Shown one piece after another: positions 19,549 through 29,101 of a stretch of 64,000 nucleotides of DNA. The stretch is from NCBI GenBank assembly GCA_956465555.1, contig OY101129.1, positions 620,001-684,000 of the forward strand. Direction: 5' to 3'. This stretch comes from Nitzschia sp. pyKryTriq1 (lineage: Eukaryota > Bacillariophyta > Bacillariophyceae > Bacillariales > Bacillariaceae). Position 1 is the first letter of the stretch. Every line of letters starts with the position of its first letter. Both the position numbers and the translations under genes were made by a program. The notes below the pieces were generated by a model that worked only from the letters and a program-made list of their open reading frames with translations, had not been told where the DNA came from and ran no database searches.

Positions 19549-22500
19549 ATGCAAGCCTGGATCCCCCAACGGCTACGAACTTTCTCTACGGCTACCCCAA
19601 CTATCAATCGCGAAGATTCCCAATGGCGAGGCAAGAACTTATCTGGCGACAAACCAACCGATGCGACCCGAATGATGTTCCACAACGTAAGAGGGATCAA
19701 ACAACAACCAGGCGATGAAGACTTCCAAATTCTTATGCATGACCAAACAGTTCTCCAAGTGGACCTACAAGGCATATCGGAACATCAACTCGATACCGCC
19801 AAACACTCCGTTACGAAGAACTTGAATAACTCTATGTACCGCGCCTATCCTGGACAATCAACTCTCCAGGTGAACTCGAGCTCGGCATACGCCCCGAACA
19901 CCTACAAAGCCGGGGGCACAGCCATGCTCGCACTCGGCGATATTGTCGGCCGCCTGGAATCCAACGGAAAAGGCGGTGACCCGATGGGACGATGGAGCTA
20001 CATGCACTTCAGGCGGCAAGGCCAAGCACCTATCACCGTGATCTCCATCTACCAAGTATGCGAACGGCCGACAAACAAGATTGGTAACACCGCATGGCAC
20101 CAACAACGGTGTGCGTTGGATGCTTCGAACCGCTCGGACACCCATCCCCGCAAAGCCTTTATCGACGATCTAATTATCGTTGTCCAAACTTTCCAAGCGG
20201 CCCATCATTCTATCATTATAGGCGGTGATTTCAACGAGACAATGGAAGACAATCGATCCGGACTTCTAAGACTCGCCACCCAGACTAACCTTTGCGACCC
20301 GTGGAATCTAAGATATTCTCAGCACGGCGAATTCAATACTCAACAATCTGGCTCCAAACGAATCGACTCAGTTTTGATCTCCCACGACTTGAGCGACAGC
20401 GTCCACAACATTGGATATGCCCCCTTTGGATACGTGACCAATAGCGATCATCGACCTTTGGTGATAGACTTCAAGACCACAGCCTTATTCGGAGACGAGA
20501 CAGACACGCTCCTCCCACCACAATTTCGCGGAGTCAAGACCAATGACCGCCAAGCCGTCACGACGTACGTGGAACACTTGTACCGCCACCTGCGAACAAA
20601 CAACGCCTTTGATGCACAAGATTCTTTAGACGATGACTCGGCTTTACCGGCAGAAGTGGAAGCCATTGATACCCTGATTGGACAAGGCGGTGACTCTGCC
20701 GACGAGAAATGTCGACGAAGGCGGCCCGAATTTTATTCACAGACCATATCTCAACAAAGGATACGGATGAGAGCACTCCGTGCAATTCATTCGGATCTGA
20801 AGTACCACTTAACCGACCGACTAGTGGCTATACAACAGAGATTACGACGAGCCGGCATGGACACCACTCTTCCGACAACACTCGCCGAGGCCATTATGGC
20901 ATTAAAGAGTGCTAAAACAACCCTCAAGGACCACAGACGAAAACATGCTGCACTCCGAAAAGCCGAACAAGAAGCGACCATCGAACAAGCCGAGCGTACT
21001 AGCAACAAACCGAGAGCCAAGATCGTACGTAACATACGGAAACAGGAAGATTCCCGCCAAACCTACCGAATTCTGGCTAGTATCAAGAAGAACTGCAGCG
21101 ATCATAAGCTCGATCGCTTGGACGTTCCCCAATCATGGCCTTCCCCACATTCGACCGTAGCGACGGTCAGCAACTTGGAAGACCCCAGGACCTGCGAACA
21201 CTGGACACCCATTACGGATCCAGCAGCGATTGAGTACTACTTACTGTTGCGTAATCAACGTCACTTCGGCCAAGCTCAGGGTACCCCTTTCACTGAACCA
21301 CCACTGAGCGAAGATGTAGATTGGGCCGCCTCGACTCCCGAATCTGAGGATCTACTAGCTGGACAATATGCAGATGAAGCCACGGCCATCCCACAACTCA
21401 GAGCACTCCTTGACACGTGCAAAGTTGCTGCCGCACTGGACGCCATCCCTGCCGAATTAACGATGGAAGACATGTCCGGCAAATTCAAATCATGGCCGGA
21501 AACTACGTCAACATCCCCTTCCGGACGCCATCTTGGTCGATACAAGGCCCTGTACGCCCTCGGCATCTATGATCCAGTCACGGAAGCCGAACAGTACCAA
21601 GCATTCCAACAAAAACAACAAGCAATCGCATCCCTGACCCTGTCTATCATCAACTACAATATCAGAAACGGACACATCCTCGAACGATGGAAGACCATTG
21701 CGAACGTAATGATTCTGAAAGAACCCGGCGATTTCCAAATCCACCGCCTACGCGTTATACACATCTACGAGGCCGATTTTAATCTACTATTGGCTGTCAA
21801 ATGGCGACAATTGCTCCATGCGTGCGACGCCTCTGGTGTTCTGAACGAAGGTCAACTCGGAGGCCGACCTGGATGCGAGGCACAATTTCTCACACTCCTG
21901 GAGGAACTCAAATATGACTTGGCATATCTCACACGGCGCAGCATCTTTAACTTCGACAATGACGCCATGAGCTGCTATGATCGTATCATCCTCGCTTTGG
22001 CATCCCTTCTTAATAGAAAATACGGCCAACACCGAAAAGTCGTAGCGGTCCACGCTCAGACGTTGGAGCAAGCCCGCTACCGGCTTCGAATGGCTTTACA
22101 CCTGTCGGATACAGAGTATTCTCACTGCATCTGCTTCCCTCTTTACGGAAGCGGCCAAGGCAGCGGCAACTCGCCCTGCATTTGGTTATTTATCTCCTCT
22201 ACCTTGTTTGACGTTCATGCCTCCCAAGCGTACGGAGCTTCCTTTTCAACGCCGGACGGCACCGAATCAGTACACTTAACAATGGTTGGCTTCGTCGATG
22301 ACTCCACGGGCTCCTGTAATGACTTTCAACCACAGACTCAAACCGACATAGACACTCTGTGCCAACACATGGAACATGACGCCCAACTGTGGAATGACTT
22401 ATTGTACTGCTCCGGAGGCCGCCTTGAACTATCCAAGTGTTCTTTCCACGTCTTAGACTTCCAATTCTCGACCACGGGCAAGCCCCAACTCAACCGCGCA

Positions 22501-25497
22501 TCGTTCACAGATAGGATCCAAGTCCGCGATCCCGTCACAAACGCAATTATTCCCATCGCAGCCCTAGCACCCGACCAACCACACAAAACTCTAGGTCACC
22601 AAAAAGCTCCCGCCAAACAGAAAGCTTCCCCGACGGCCAAACAGAAAACACAACTCCAGGTCCTCACCACCAAAGCTCGACGCACAGCGACCCTCATTAG
22701 CACGAGCCCAATCACTCGGCACGGCGCCACACTGGCATATTACGGCATCTTCATTCCTCAAACCAAGTACCCACTCCCACAATCATTCTTCACTAAGGCA
22801 GATCTCGACAAGGCACAATCATCAGTGATGGGACCCATCCATGCAAAATGCGGCTACCTGCGAACCACCTCTCACGCACTCTTATACGCACCGACGTCCC
22901 ACGGAGGAGCGGGATTTTTAGACTGGTATACACTGCAAGGAGAGGGCCAGATAGCTAACTTTCTGAAACACTGGCGGACGGACTCCATTATTTCTAAGAC
23001 ACTACGTATCGATCTCGCTTGGAGCCAGTGGCAGTCCGGCCTCTTGCACCCTATCCTCGAAGACACTAATACCCCTCTCCCGTACCTCGAATGCCGATGG
23101 CTGCGGAGCCTCAGGGAATTTCTCGCCCACATTGGCGGTCAAATTCCAGTCTCCCAACCTTACTTACCTATCCTCGAACGCACCGGCGACATTGGTCTCA
23201 TGGACCACGCCATCCACATGGAATGTTTTTCACCCGAAGACCTAGCAATTATCAATTATTGCAGATTGTATCTCCACATCACTACCATGTCCGAACTTTT
23301 CGACGCATCCGGCACCAACATAATGACCCACATGCTTCATTGCGAACGGCCCGCGTGGTTTGACCCCACAGTTATTACTACTCTCCAACGCAGACCGAGC
23401 ACTTACCAAATCAACAGACCATGGCGTCGACTATGCCGCGAATGGAGTTACGCCGACGGACGAGCAGCTCCCGATGTACAATTAGGACCATGGACGATCA
23501 CCACACCCCGCCTCCGTCGGGAGACCTACTACACAAAATCAGTGTGGCCCATCATTTACCATTGGCGCGACGACGCTTATTGGGAATATCACTCCAATGC
23601 CTACGACCCCACCCTTTTTATCCCCATACACTCCACTCCGTGGTCCCCTGAGTCCGACTCCCGACCCCTCACTATACAAATCAACCCCGATGACACCATT
23701 ACAGCGACCATTCCCGACCAAATCCTACACCCCGCCCCTCGGTCTTACTACCTCGAGTGGAATGAATACGTGCTTACTTTAGCCCCGTGGGAACAATCCC
23801 TTCTCGAGCACATCATATTCTACAAAGGCCCCCACGAAATCATGCAACACCTTCACCAACTGGCGCCAAAATCTCAAATTCTGCATGTATCCGACGGATC
23901 TCAAGTACTCGACCAGCTTAGCTTTGGATGGTACCTAGGCACAAGCGATGATGAACCTCTTGCCAAAAACTACGGACCAGGATACGGCACACCGACATCG
24001 CATCGAGCCGAAGGATGGGGCATGCTCTCAGGCGCCACCTTCTGGAGGCACCTCGTTAAGTATACACACCAAACATTCCCGGCCCATGTATACCTCGAAA
24101 GTATTTCCGACAACGAAGGCCTCATCAAACGACTAGTCGAACGCACCAAGTACAAGCTCCCGTATGCAAACTCCACCCTCGCCCCCGACTGGGACATCAC
24201 AGAAGAAATCCACCAAACTTTTCTTGACCTATCGCTCAATCACCAGCAGTACTACTGGGTTAAAGGACATCAAGACGATACGAAACCCTTCGAGCTGCTA
24301 TCCAGAGACGCTCAATATAATGTGTACGCCGACGAATTGGCAGACGAATACATGAAACTTTATGGAGAAGACAGACTTGAATCCCCACTCCTCCCCTCCT
24401 CAAGATGCACACTCAAACTTGGAGCACGAACACACCATGGACACTACACAGCAAGCATCCGATCCACGATCACCCTACCGCCACTGTATGCATACATGCA
24501 AGCACATTATGGATGGAATACCGACACACAGGCACGAGTCGATTGGAAGAACTTCACCCAGGCCGCCAATACATATACCACCTCCGACAATCATTTGATG
24601 AAACTGCTATACGAACACCTCCCGACAAGACAACACCGATCTACTTATCAGCCGTGGACACAGCCGACATGCCGATATTGCGACCAACCCGAGACCTTTT
24701 ATCACCTGACCCAATGTAACAACCCTGTATCCTCTAAATACCAACGGCAACTACCCCAAGCAGTACGAGCCCTCTGCTCCAAATATGACGCCCCGGATAA
24801 CTTTACATCCGCTTTCATCATTGCCATTGAAGACAACCTACGACAAAAACAACCTCTTCAAGAACTACCTACACCAGACAACCTACACTCAGTCATACGG
24901 AGCCAATCAGAAATTGGATGGAATCTCTTCGCCAAGGGCTTCCTAGCCATCGAATGGACACACTACCTACAACAGGAACACTACAAGCGCCAGGACCGGC
25001 CTAAAACCTTTGACACTGGAGTCTTCATGACCGGACTTATCACAACCATATGGACCAGCCTCAGCACACTGTGGACTAATCATCTCAACCACGTCCATCA
25101 GAAAGCCGACAACATCCCATCCCCGGAGAAGAGACTCGAATTGCAGACCAAGATACGAATGCTACATCAACGCCGCCAAACCTGCCTAGCAGCACACAGA
25201 GAACGTTACTTCCACGACGATCTTGACGATTACCTAGCGCAAGCAACCAACTCTCAAATGGAAACCTATATCAACAATTACGAACCCCGAATATACGCAA
25301 GCATAAAACAATCCCAGAACAACGACACATTAACTAGCATCCTAGCACACACCGGCTTCACGCGAAGAGCACCGTCCGGCACCAACAGACCCCGCACCAC
25401 GGCCAATAGTGACGTTCCAATACACCCCAAACATTCCCGATGGCGACCAACACCAAATCTTGTGGACCGATTCCGCAATTTCTTCAAACCCACCTAA
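19549..25497 (+). CDS. LINE ORF2 polyprotein: APE endonuclease, reverse transcriptase, RNase H
   Basis: The 1982-aa ORF begins at the ATG that directly follows the ORF1 stop. The apurinic-type endonuclease has HNVRG (about 43), GISEHQ (about 75), GDFN (about 226) and SDHRP (about 298). The reverse transcriptase has DNDAMSCYDR in the palm A region and FVDDS (about 915) as the catalytic C motif. RNase H I has SDGS (about 1448), HRAEGWG (about 1485), SDNEG (about 1520) and ADELADE (about 1594), preceded by WVKGHQDD. A CxxC...HxxxxC knuckle (CRYCDQPETFYHLTQC, about 1708) follows. All expected catalytic acidic residues appear present and there is no internal stop, so the enzyme may be functional. 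The RNase H places it near I-type clades; a precise clade needs phylogeny. Confidence 0.94.
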   Translation: MQAWIPQRLRTFSTATPTINREDSQWRGKNLSGDKPTDATRMMFHNVRGIKQQPGDEDFQILMHDQTVLQVDLQGISEHQLDTAKHSVTKNLNNSMYRAYPGQSTLQVNSSSAYAPNTYKAGGTAMLALGDIVGRLESNGKGGDPMGRWSYMHFRRQGQAPITVISIYQVCERPTNKIGNTAWHQQRCALDASNRSDTHPRKAFIDDLIIVVQTFQAAHHSIIIGGDFNETMEDNRSGLLRLATQTNLCDPWNLRYSQHGEFNTQQSGSKRIDSVLISHDLSDSVHNIGYAPFGYVTNSDHRPLVIDFKTTALFGDETDTLLPPQFRGVKTNDRQAVTTYVEHLYRHLRTNNAFDAQDSLDDDSALPAEVEAIDTLIGQGGDSADEKCRRRRPEFYSQTISQQRIRMRALRAIHSDLKYHLTDRLVAIQQRLRRAGMDTTLPTTLAEAIMALKSAKTTLKDHRRKHAALRKAEQEATIEQAERTSNKPRAKIVRNIRKQEDSRQTYRILASIKKNCSDHKLDRLDVPQSWPSPHSTVATVSNLEDPRTCEHWTPITDPAAIEYYLLLRNQRHFGQAQGTPFTEPPLSEDVDWAASTPESEDLLAGQYADEATAIPQLRALLDTCKVAAALDAIPAELTMEDMSGKFKSWPETTSTSPSGRHLGRYKALYALGIYDPVTEAEQYQAFQQKQQAIASLTLSIINYNIRNGHILERWKTIANVMILKEPGDFQIHRLRVIHIYEADFNLLLAVKWRQLLHACDASGVLNEGQLGGRPGCEAQFLTLLEELKYDLAYLTRRSIFNFDNDAMSCYDRIILALASLLNRKYGQHRKVVAVHAQTLEQARYRLRMALHLSDTEYSHCICFPLYGSGQGSGNSPCIWLFISSTLFDVHASQAYGASFSTPDGTESVHLTMVGFVDDSTGSCNDFQPQTQTDIDTLCQHMEHDAQLWNDLLYCSGGRLELSKCSFHVLDFQFSTTGKPQLNRASFTDRIQVRDPVTNAIIPIAALAPDQPHKTLGHQKAPAKQKASPTAKQKTQLQVLTTKARRTATLISTSPITRHGATLAYYGIFIPQTKYPLPQSFFTKADLDKAQSSVMGPIHAKCGYLRTTSHALLYAPTSHGGAGFLDWYTLQGEGQIANFLKHWRTDSIISKTLRIDLAWSQWQSGLLHPILEDTNTPLPYLECRWLRSLREFLAHIGGQIPVSQPYLPILERTGDIGLMDHAIHMECFSPEDLAIINYCRLYLHITTMSELFDASGTNIMTHMLHCERPAWFDPTVITTLQRRPSTYQINRPWRRLCREWSYADGRAAPDVQLGPWTITTPRLRRETYYTKSVWPIIYHWRDDAYWEYHSNAYDPTLFIPIHSTPWSPESDSRPLTIQINPDDTITATIPDQILHPAPRSYYLEWNEYVLTLAPWEQSLLEHIIFYKGPHEIMQHLHQLAPKSQILHVSDGSQVLDQLSFGWYLGTSDDEPLAKNYGPGYGTPTSHRAEGWGMLSGATFWRHLVKYTHQTFPAHVYLESISDNEGLIKRLVERTKYKLPYANSTLAPDWDITEEIHQTFLDLSLNHQQYYWVKGHQDDTKPFELLSRDAQYNVYADELADEYMKLYGEDRLESPLLPSSRCTLKLGARTHHGHYTASIRSTITLPPLYAYMQAHYGWNTDTQARVDWKNFTQAANTYTTSDNHLMKLLYEHLPTRQHRSTYQPWTQPTCRYCDQPETFYHLTQCNNPVSSKYQRQLPQAVRALCSKYDAPDNFTSAFIIAIEDNLRQKQPLQELPTPDNLHSVIRSQSEIGWNLFAKGFLAIEWTHYLQQEHYKRQDRPKTFDTGVFMTGLITTIWTSLSTLWTNHLNHVHQKADNIPSPEKRLELQTKIRMLHQRRQTCLAAHRERYFHDDLDDYLAQATNSQMETYINNYEPRIYASIKQSQNNDTLTSILAHTGFTRRAPSGTNRPRTTANSDVPIHPKHSRWRPTPNLVDRFRNFFKPT

Positions 25498-25656
25498 ACA
25501 ACATCACACACCTAACCTCACTTCTCCCCGAACAGAAACCGTGACGTCCCTGTCACCCCCGGGTTGTTAACGCCTCCCCGTAGATCTCTGCGATTGTCCA
25601 CTCCTCTGGGAATGGCTACCAAAGGACTACGTAAAATAGATATTCATATTGCTATT

Positions 25657-25676
25657 GCTATATTCGGCAACTGGAA
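25657..25676. repeat. Right target-site duplication of the LINE
   Basis: This is an exact copy of 19050-19069. The host reading frame resumes through it as YIRQLEGEGGLQVV. Confidence 0.95.
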
Positions 25677-28600
25677 GGGGAGGGTGGATTGCAGGTTGTC
25701 ACGACGATATCTGGCAGTGGATCAAATCCTGGTGATATCCGTGCTGCGGTTCTGGAAGCTATTGGGCTGCAAAGTGAACAATATATCCAAGAATTGGTGG
25801 GCCAGCAGTTGAGACCGGGGGAAATCAACGATGGCAATTCGGGTGACATGTTTGCAAAGCTCACTGCGGCGAGTATAGCTGTGAAATCGGACAACTTTGG
25901 TGCAGAACCCGCAAAGCCTGCTGGAAGCTCTATGACGGAGGAAGACGCTAAGAAAGAAAACGTGGTTTGGCTCTGGCTTTGTAGTCTGGGGGTCGTTGTA
26001 GCCTTGGTGTGGCTCGGCTACAGAGTTTATCGGGATTTTTTCTTTGCCCCGTCTGAGGAGAAGAAAAAGTTGACAGGTGACGACCATTTTGAAGCAAACA
26101 GAAGCAGAAGACCGTCTTTTGAGGGTCGACGACCACCTCGAAGTCTTTCTCTTGACCGTTTGCCCATGAAGCCGAGATCGATGGACGGGCTTTCGTCGCA
26201 ATCAGCTCACATACCTGGAAGCAAACCGGACCGGCCCAGGTCTCTGGCAGACTTAATGCCGCATTCTGCTCACATCCCAAGGAATACTGCCGGAGAAAAT
26301 GGGCGAGGCTTGAAACCCAATAAAAGCATGCCGATGAATTTGATGCTCAAGCCTTCACCCAAGACAAAGACCGATTCTGACGAAGGAGATACAAACGCAC
26401 CAAGTGAAGGGACGCCTAAAAATAGGGCAGGTTTGAGTCGAGGTATCAAACCAACGAAGAGCCTCCCTGAAATGCTAAGGCCTCAGAATTTAGACGATCG
26501 AAGTGTCTCCAACACGAGCAGACATTCAACACGGAGTACGCCTGCTTCAAAAGCCACGACGCAACCAGTGAACAGAGCAGGACAGAGCAGAGGCATCAAA
26601 CCAATTAAGAGTCTCCCCGAATTGCTAAGACCTCAGAATTTGGATGATCGGAGTGTCTCCAATACGAGCAAACATTCAACGCGGAGTGCACCGGCGATGA
26701 AACATCACCCACAGAATAAAGCGGGACAAAACAGAGGGCTGAGAGCAAACAATTCCATGCCTGCGACGAGAAGATCAGTCAGTCCCTCGAGCCGCAGTCT
26801 ACCAGGAATTCCAACGAAGAAACACCCCCCGAAAAAACAAGTGTCTGAATTGTCAAATTCAAGTACACATTCTGTCCGGAGTGTGCCGAACTTGACAATG
26901 AAGAAGCATCCCCCCAAAAGCCAAACGGCTGAAGGGCTATCTAATGCAAGTGGCCACTCGCTGAGGAGTGTACCAAACTTGAAAGCATCGAAGAATCCTC
27001 CCAAAAAAGCACCTGCTAATGGTCTATCGAGCGCAAGTGGGCACTCTGTCAGGAGTCTCCCAAACTTGACACTGAAGAAGCACCCCCTAAAGAGCCAAGC
27101 GCCCGAAGGTCTGTCGAACGCGAGTGGACACTCGATCAGCAGTGTTCCAAACCTGACTGGAAAGAAGCACCTACCAAAGAATCAAGCCGGTAAGCGTCGT
27201 GGTGTCCAACCAAGCCGCAGTTTACCTGCTTTGAAAAGACCTGCGCCCGGAGGGAAAGGAGCCTTCCAGAATTCGTCTCTTGACGACTGGGCGTCGTCGG
27301 AGGAAAGTGACTCGCAATCTTCAGAGGAAAGCGACTTCGACGATTCTGCGCCCACGAAGCCATTCTCCTCCAAAAAGAATGTCCTTCCTTGCAAGTCACA
27401 AAGTATGCCAGAAGATTCCGAATCTTCCGAGGAATCGGACTTGGAGGACTTCGTGTTGAATCTGGTGTCAAAGGAGGACTCTGGAAAAATCGACACCAAG
27501 TTTCAAGGTAGTGGTGATCAGACCTCCGCTCCGACAGAAATTTTGACAGATGAGGAGTCGTCGATCGAAGAGAAAAACCCTGTAGAAAAAACGCCTACGA
27601 AAAAGACGAAGGAGAAAAAGGAGAAGAAGAAAAAGGAGAAGAAGGAGAAAAAGAAAAAGAAGGAAAAGAAGGAAAAGAATGCAGAGAAAAAGGCCTCAAA
27701 GAAAGCGAAAAAGAAGTCATCGTGCGTCTCGTTGGGAAAAGTCCCCAAGTCCACAGATGGCGTGAGATCCGAGGAGAAATCCCCCAAGAAAGAAATCGAG
27801 GATCAACCTGGCAACATTCATGGGATGAGTGCTTCTAGAAGCTTGCCCGATACGTCCAAAGAGCTGGTTACTCTGCGGGACATGGTGAAAAAAGATGCTT
27901 CAGAAGAATCTTCGAGTTCCTCAGAGTCTGAGGAAGAAAACACGCGGCGCGATGGCCCTCCCTCAACAATAGTTCAGAAGTCGAATTCGGATACAACTGA
28001 CATTCCAGACGATGTGAGTGAAGTTTCATCCATCACAGCAAGCTTCCACAGCAGCAAGCTAAGAAAAGCCGAGCTCAGGAGGGAACCGGAGGGTAGATTG
28101 GCCGCCCTGGCGCCCAGCCCCCATAGTATCTCAGCATCTACAACGAGAGAGAAAAGGCTTGCAAAAATAAGGAATCACTTGAGGGATGTATCGACCCAAC
28201 CCGTTGATCTCAGTAGCTCGATAATGAGACCAGCGCATCTGCGAGACGTCGATGAGGAGTTCGACGAGTTGAGCACACCAAAGTCCCTGCCTAGGGCAAA
28301 GGTTGATCCCCAGAAGGAACTAGAGGGCAAGACGCGGAAGCCCCTGCCGAAGGCCAACACTCAGAAGGAACTGGAGGGTAAGACGCCGCCAGGGTCACTG
28401 CCTAAAGTCAGAATTCCGCGGACAAGGTCGGGCGACTTCGGTGCGGTGGGAAAAATCAAACTACTGAGGACGAGATCAGGCGAGTTCGGAATGGCGAGTC
28501 GCCAATCTGAATCGTCGGGAACGGGCTCTGTGGTGTCAGTTACGTCCCATCATTCCCATACAAAAAGTTGGCAGGACCTTGTAAAGAAAGTGGATACCTC

Positions 28601-28979
28601 GAAGGCTTCACCGACTCCGCTAGCACGGAGGGAGCCTGTCAGGGGCGAAATTCGGCGAATTAAATCAGATGAGCGCCTTAAGCCTGTTTCACTTTCTGGT
28701 GGTTCAAACAGAGAAGGATCGGGGAATGGTTTGAACGCGAGATTCCGCGAACCTGTCAGGGGCGAATTACGGAGAACAAGATCAGACGAGCGCCTCGTAC
28801 CCATAATTTTGTCCTCGGATTTGCGCTCAAAGTTGTCCGCAGATTTACGCTCAAGGGAGGCGAAACCTGCAGCGTTACCTGTCAGAGGCCAACTTCAGAG
28901 AGCTCAATCAGATGAGCGCCGTGGTACGATCGCCGCCCATTTGAGTTCAATTTTAGGCGACGAGGAGGGTCTGAATTAA
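25677..28979 (+). pseudogene. 3' part of the LINE-split membrane protein gene
   Basis: Without the element, the frame continues from ...YIRQLE to GEGGLQVVTTISGSGS, giving 1546 codons overall from 17634. The segment IQELVGQQLRPGEINDGNSG aligns with the paralog's EEVQKQQYLPGDINDRTNLG, confirming it as the missing 3' exon. A transmembrane helix follows (VVWLWLCSLGVVVALVWLGY). The long cytoplasmic tail has four copies of a unit like LSNASGHSLRSVPNL, three copies of PVRGE(I/L)RR.(K/R)SDER, and a Lys/Glu-rich stretch (about 27590-27715). Absence of stops over 1100 codons shows the split is recent or is maintained on another allele. On its own this part has no obvious start. Confidence 0.82.
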
Positions 28980-29101
28980 CGCCGTAACTACAGTCCAAAA
29001 CCGATCTATTGTTTGTTGCATTACAATTAGGCCATGTTATATTTTTTGCCCTTCCCTTCGTAGTATAGTACCAGCCAGGCTAGTAGCTACAAGTACATTA
29101 G
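28980..29101. other. Gap between convergent paralogs
   Basis: Only 122 bp separate the two stop codons. The gap is T-rich and should contain both poly(A) signals. No gene or repeat is seen. Confidence 0.6.

Larger units (their letters stand above)
19070..25656 (+). mobile_element. LINE (non-LTR retrotransposon, APE-RT-RNase H type), about 6.6 kb
   Basis: The element is bounded by perfect 20-bp target-site duplications and inserted in sense orientation into a host coding exon. It has a short ORF1 region, a 1982-aa ORF2 (endonuclease, reverse transcriptase, RNase H, zinc knuckle) and a 159-bp 3' UTR. The 3' end is the AT-rich ATTCATATTGCTATT with a GCTATT-like repetition rather than a poly(A) tail. 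The 5' end begins directly inside the ORF1 frame with no leader, which suggests 5' truncation. Coding sequence is C/A-rich on the plus strand, unlike neighbouring host genes. Perfect duplications and an uninterrupted ORF2 indicate a recent insertion. Confidence 0.93.

Noticed and set aside
20120-20140. tRNA B-box-like GGTTCGAAGC on the minus strand
   Set aside because: It lies inside the LINE endonuclease coding region and no A box or cloverleaf surrounds it.
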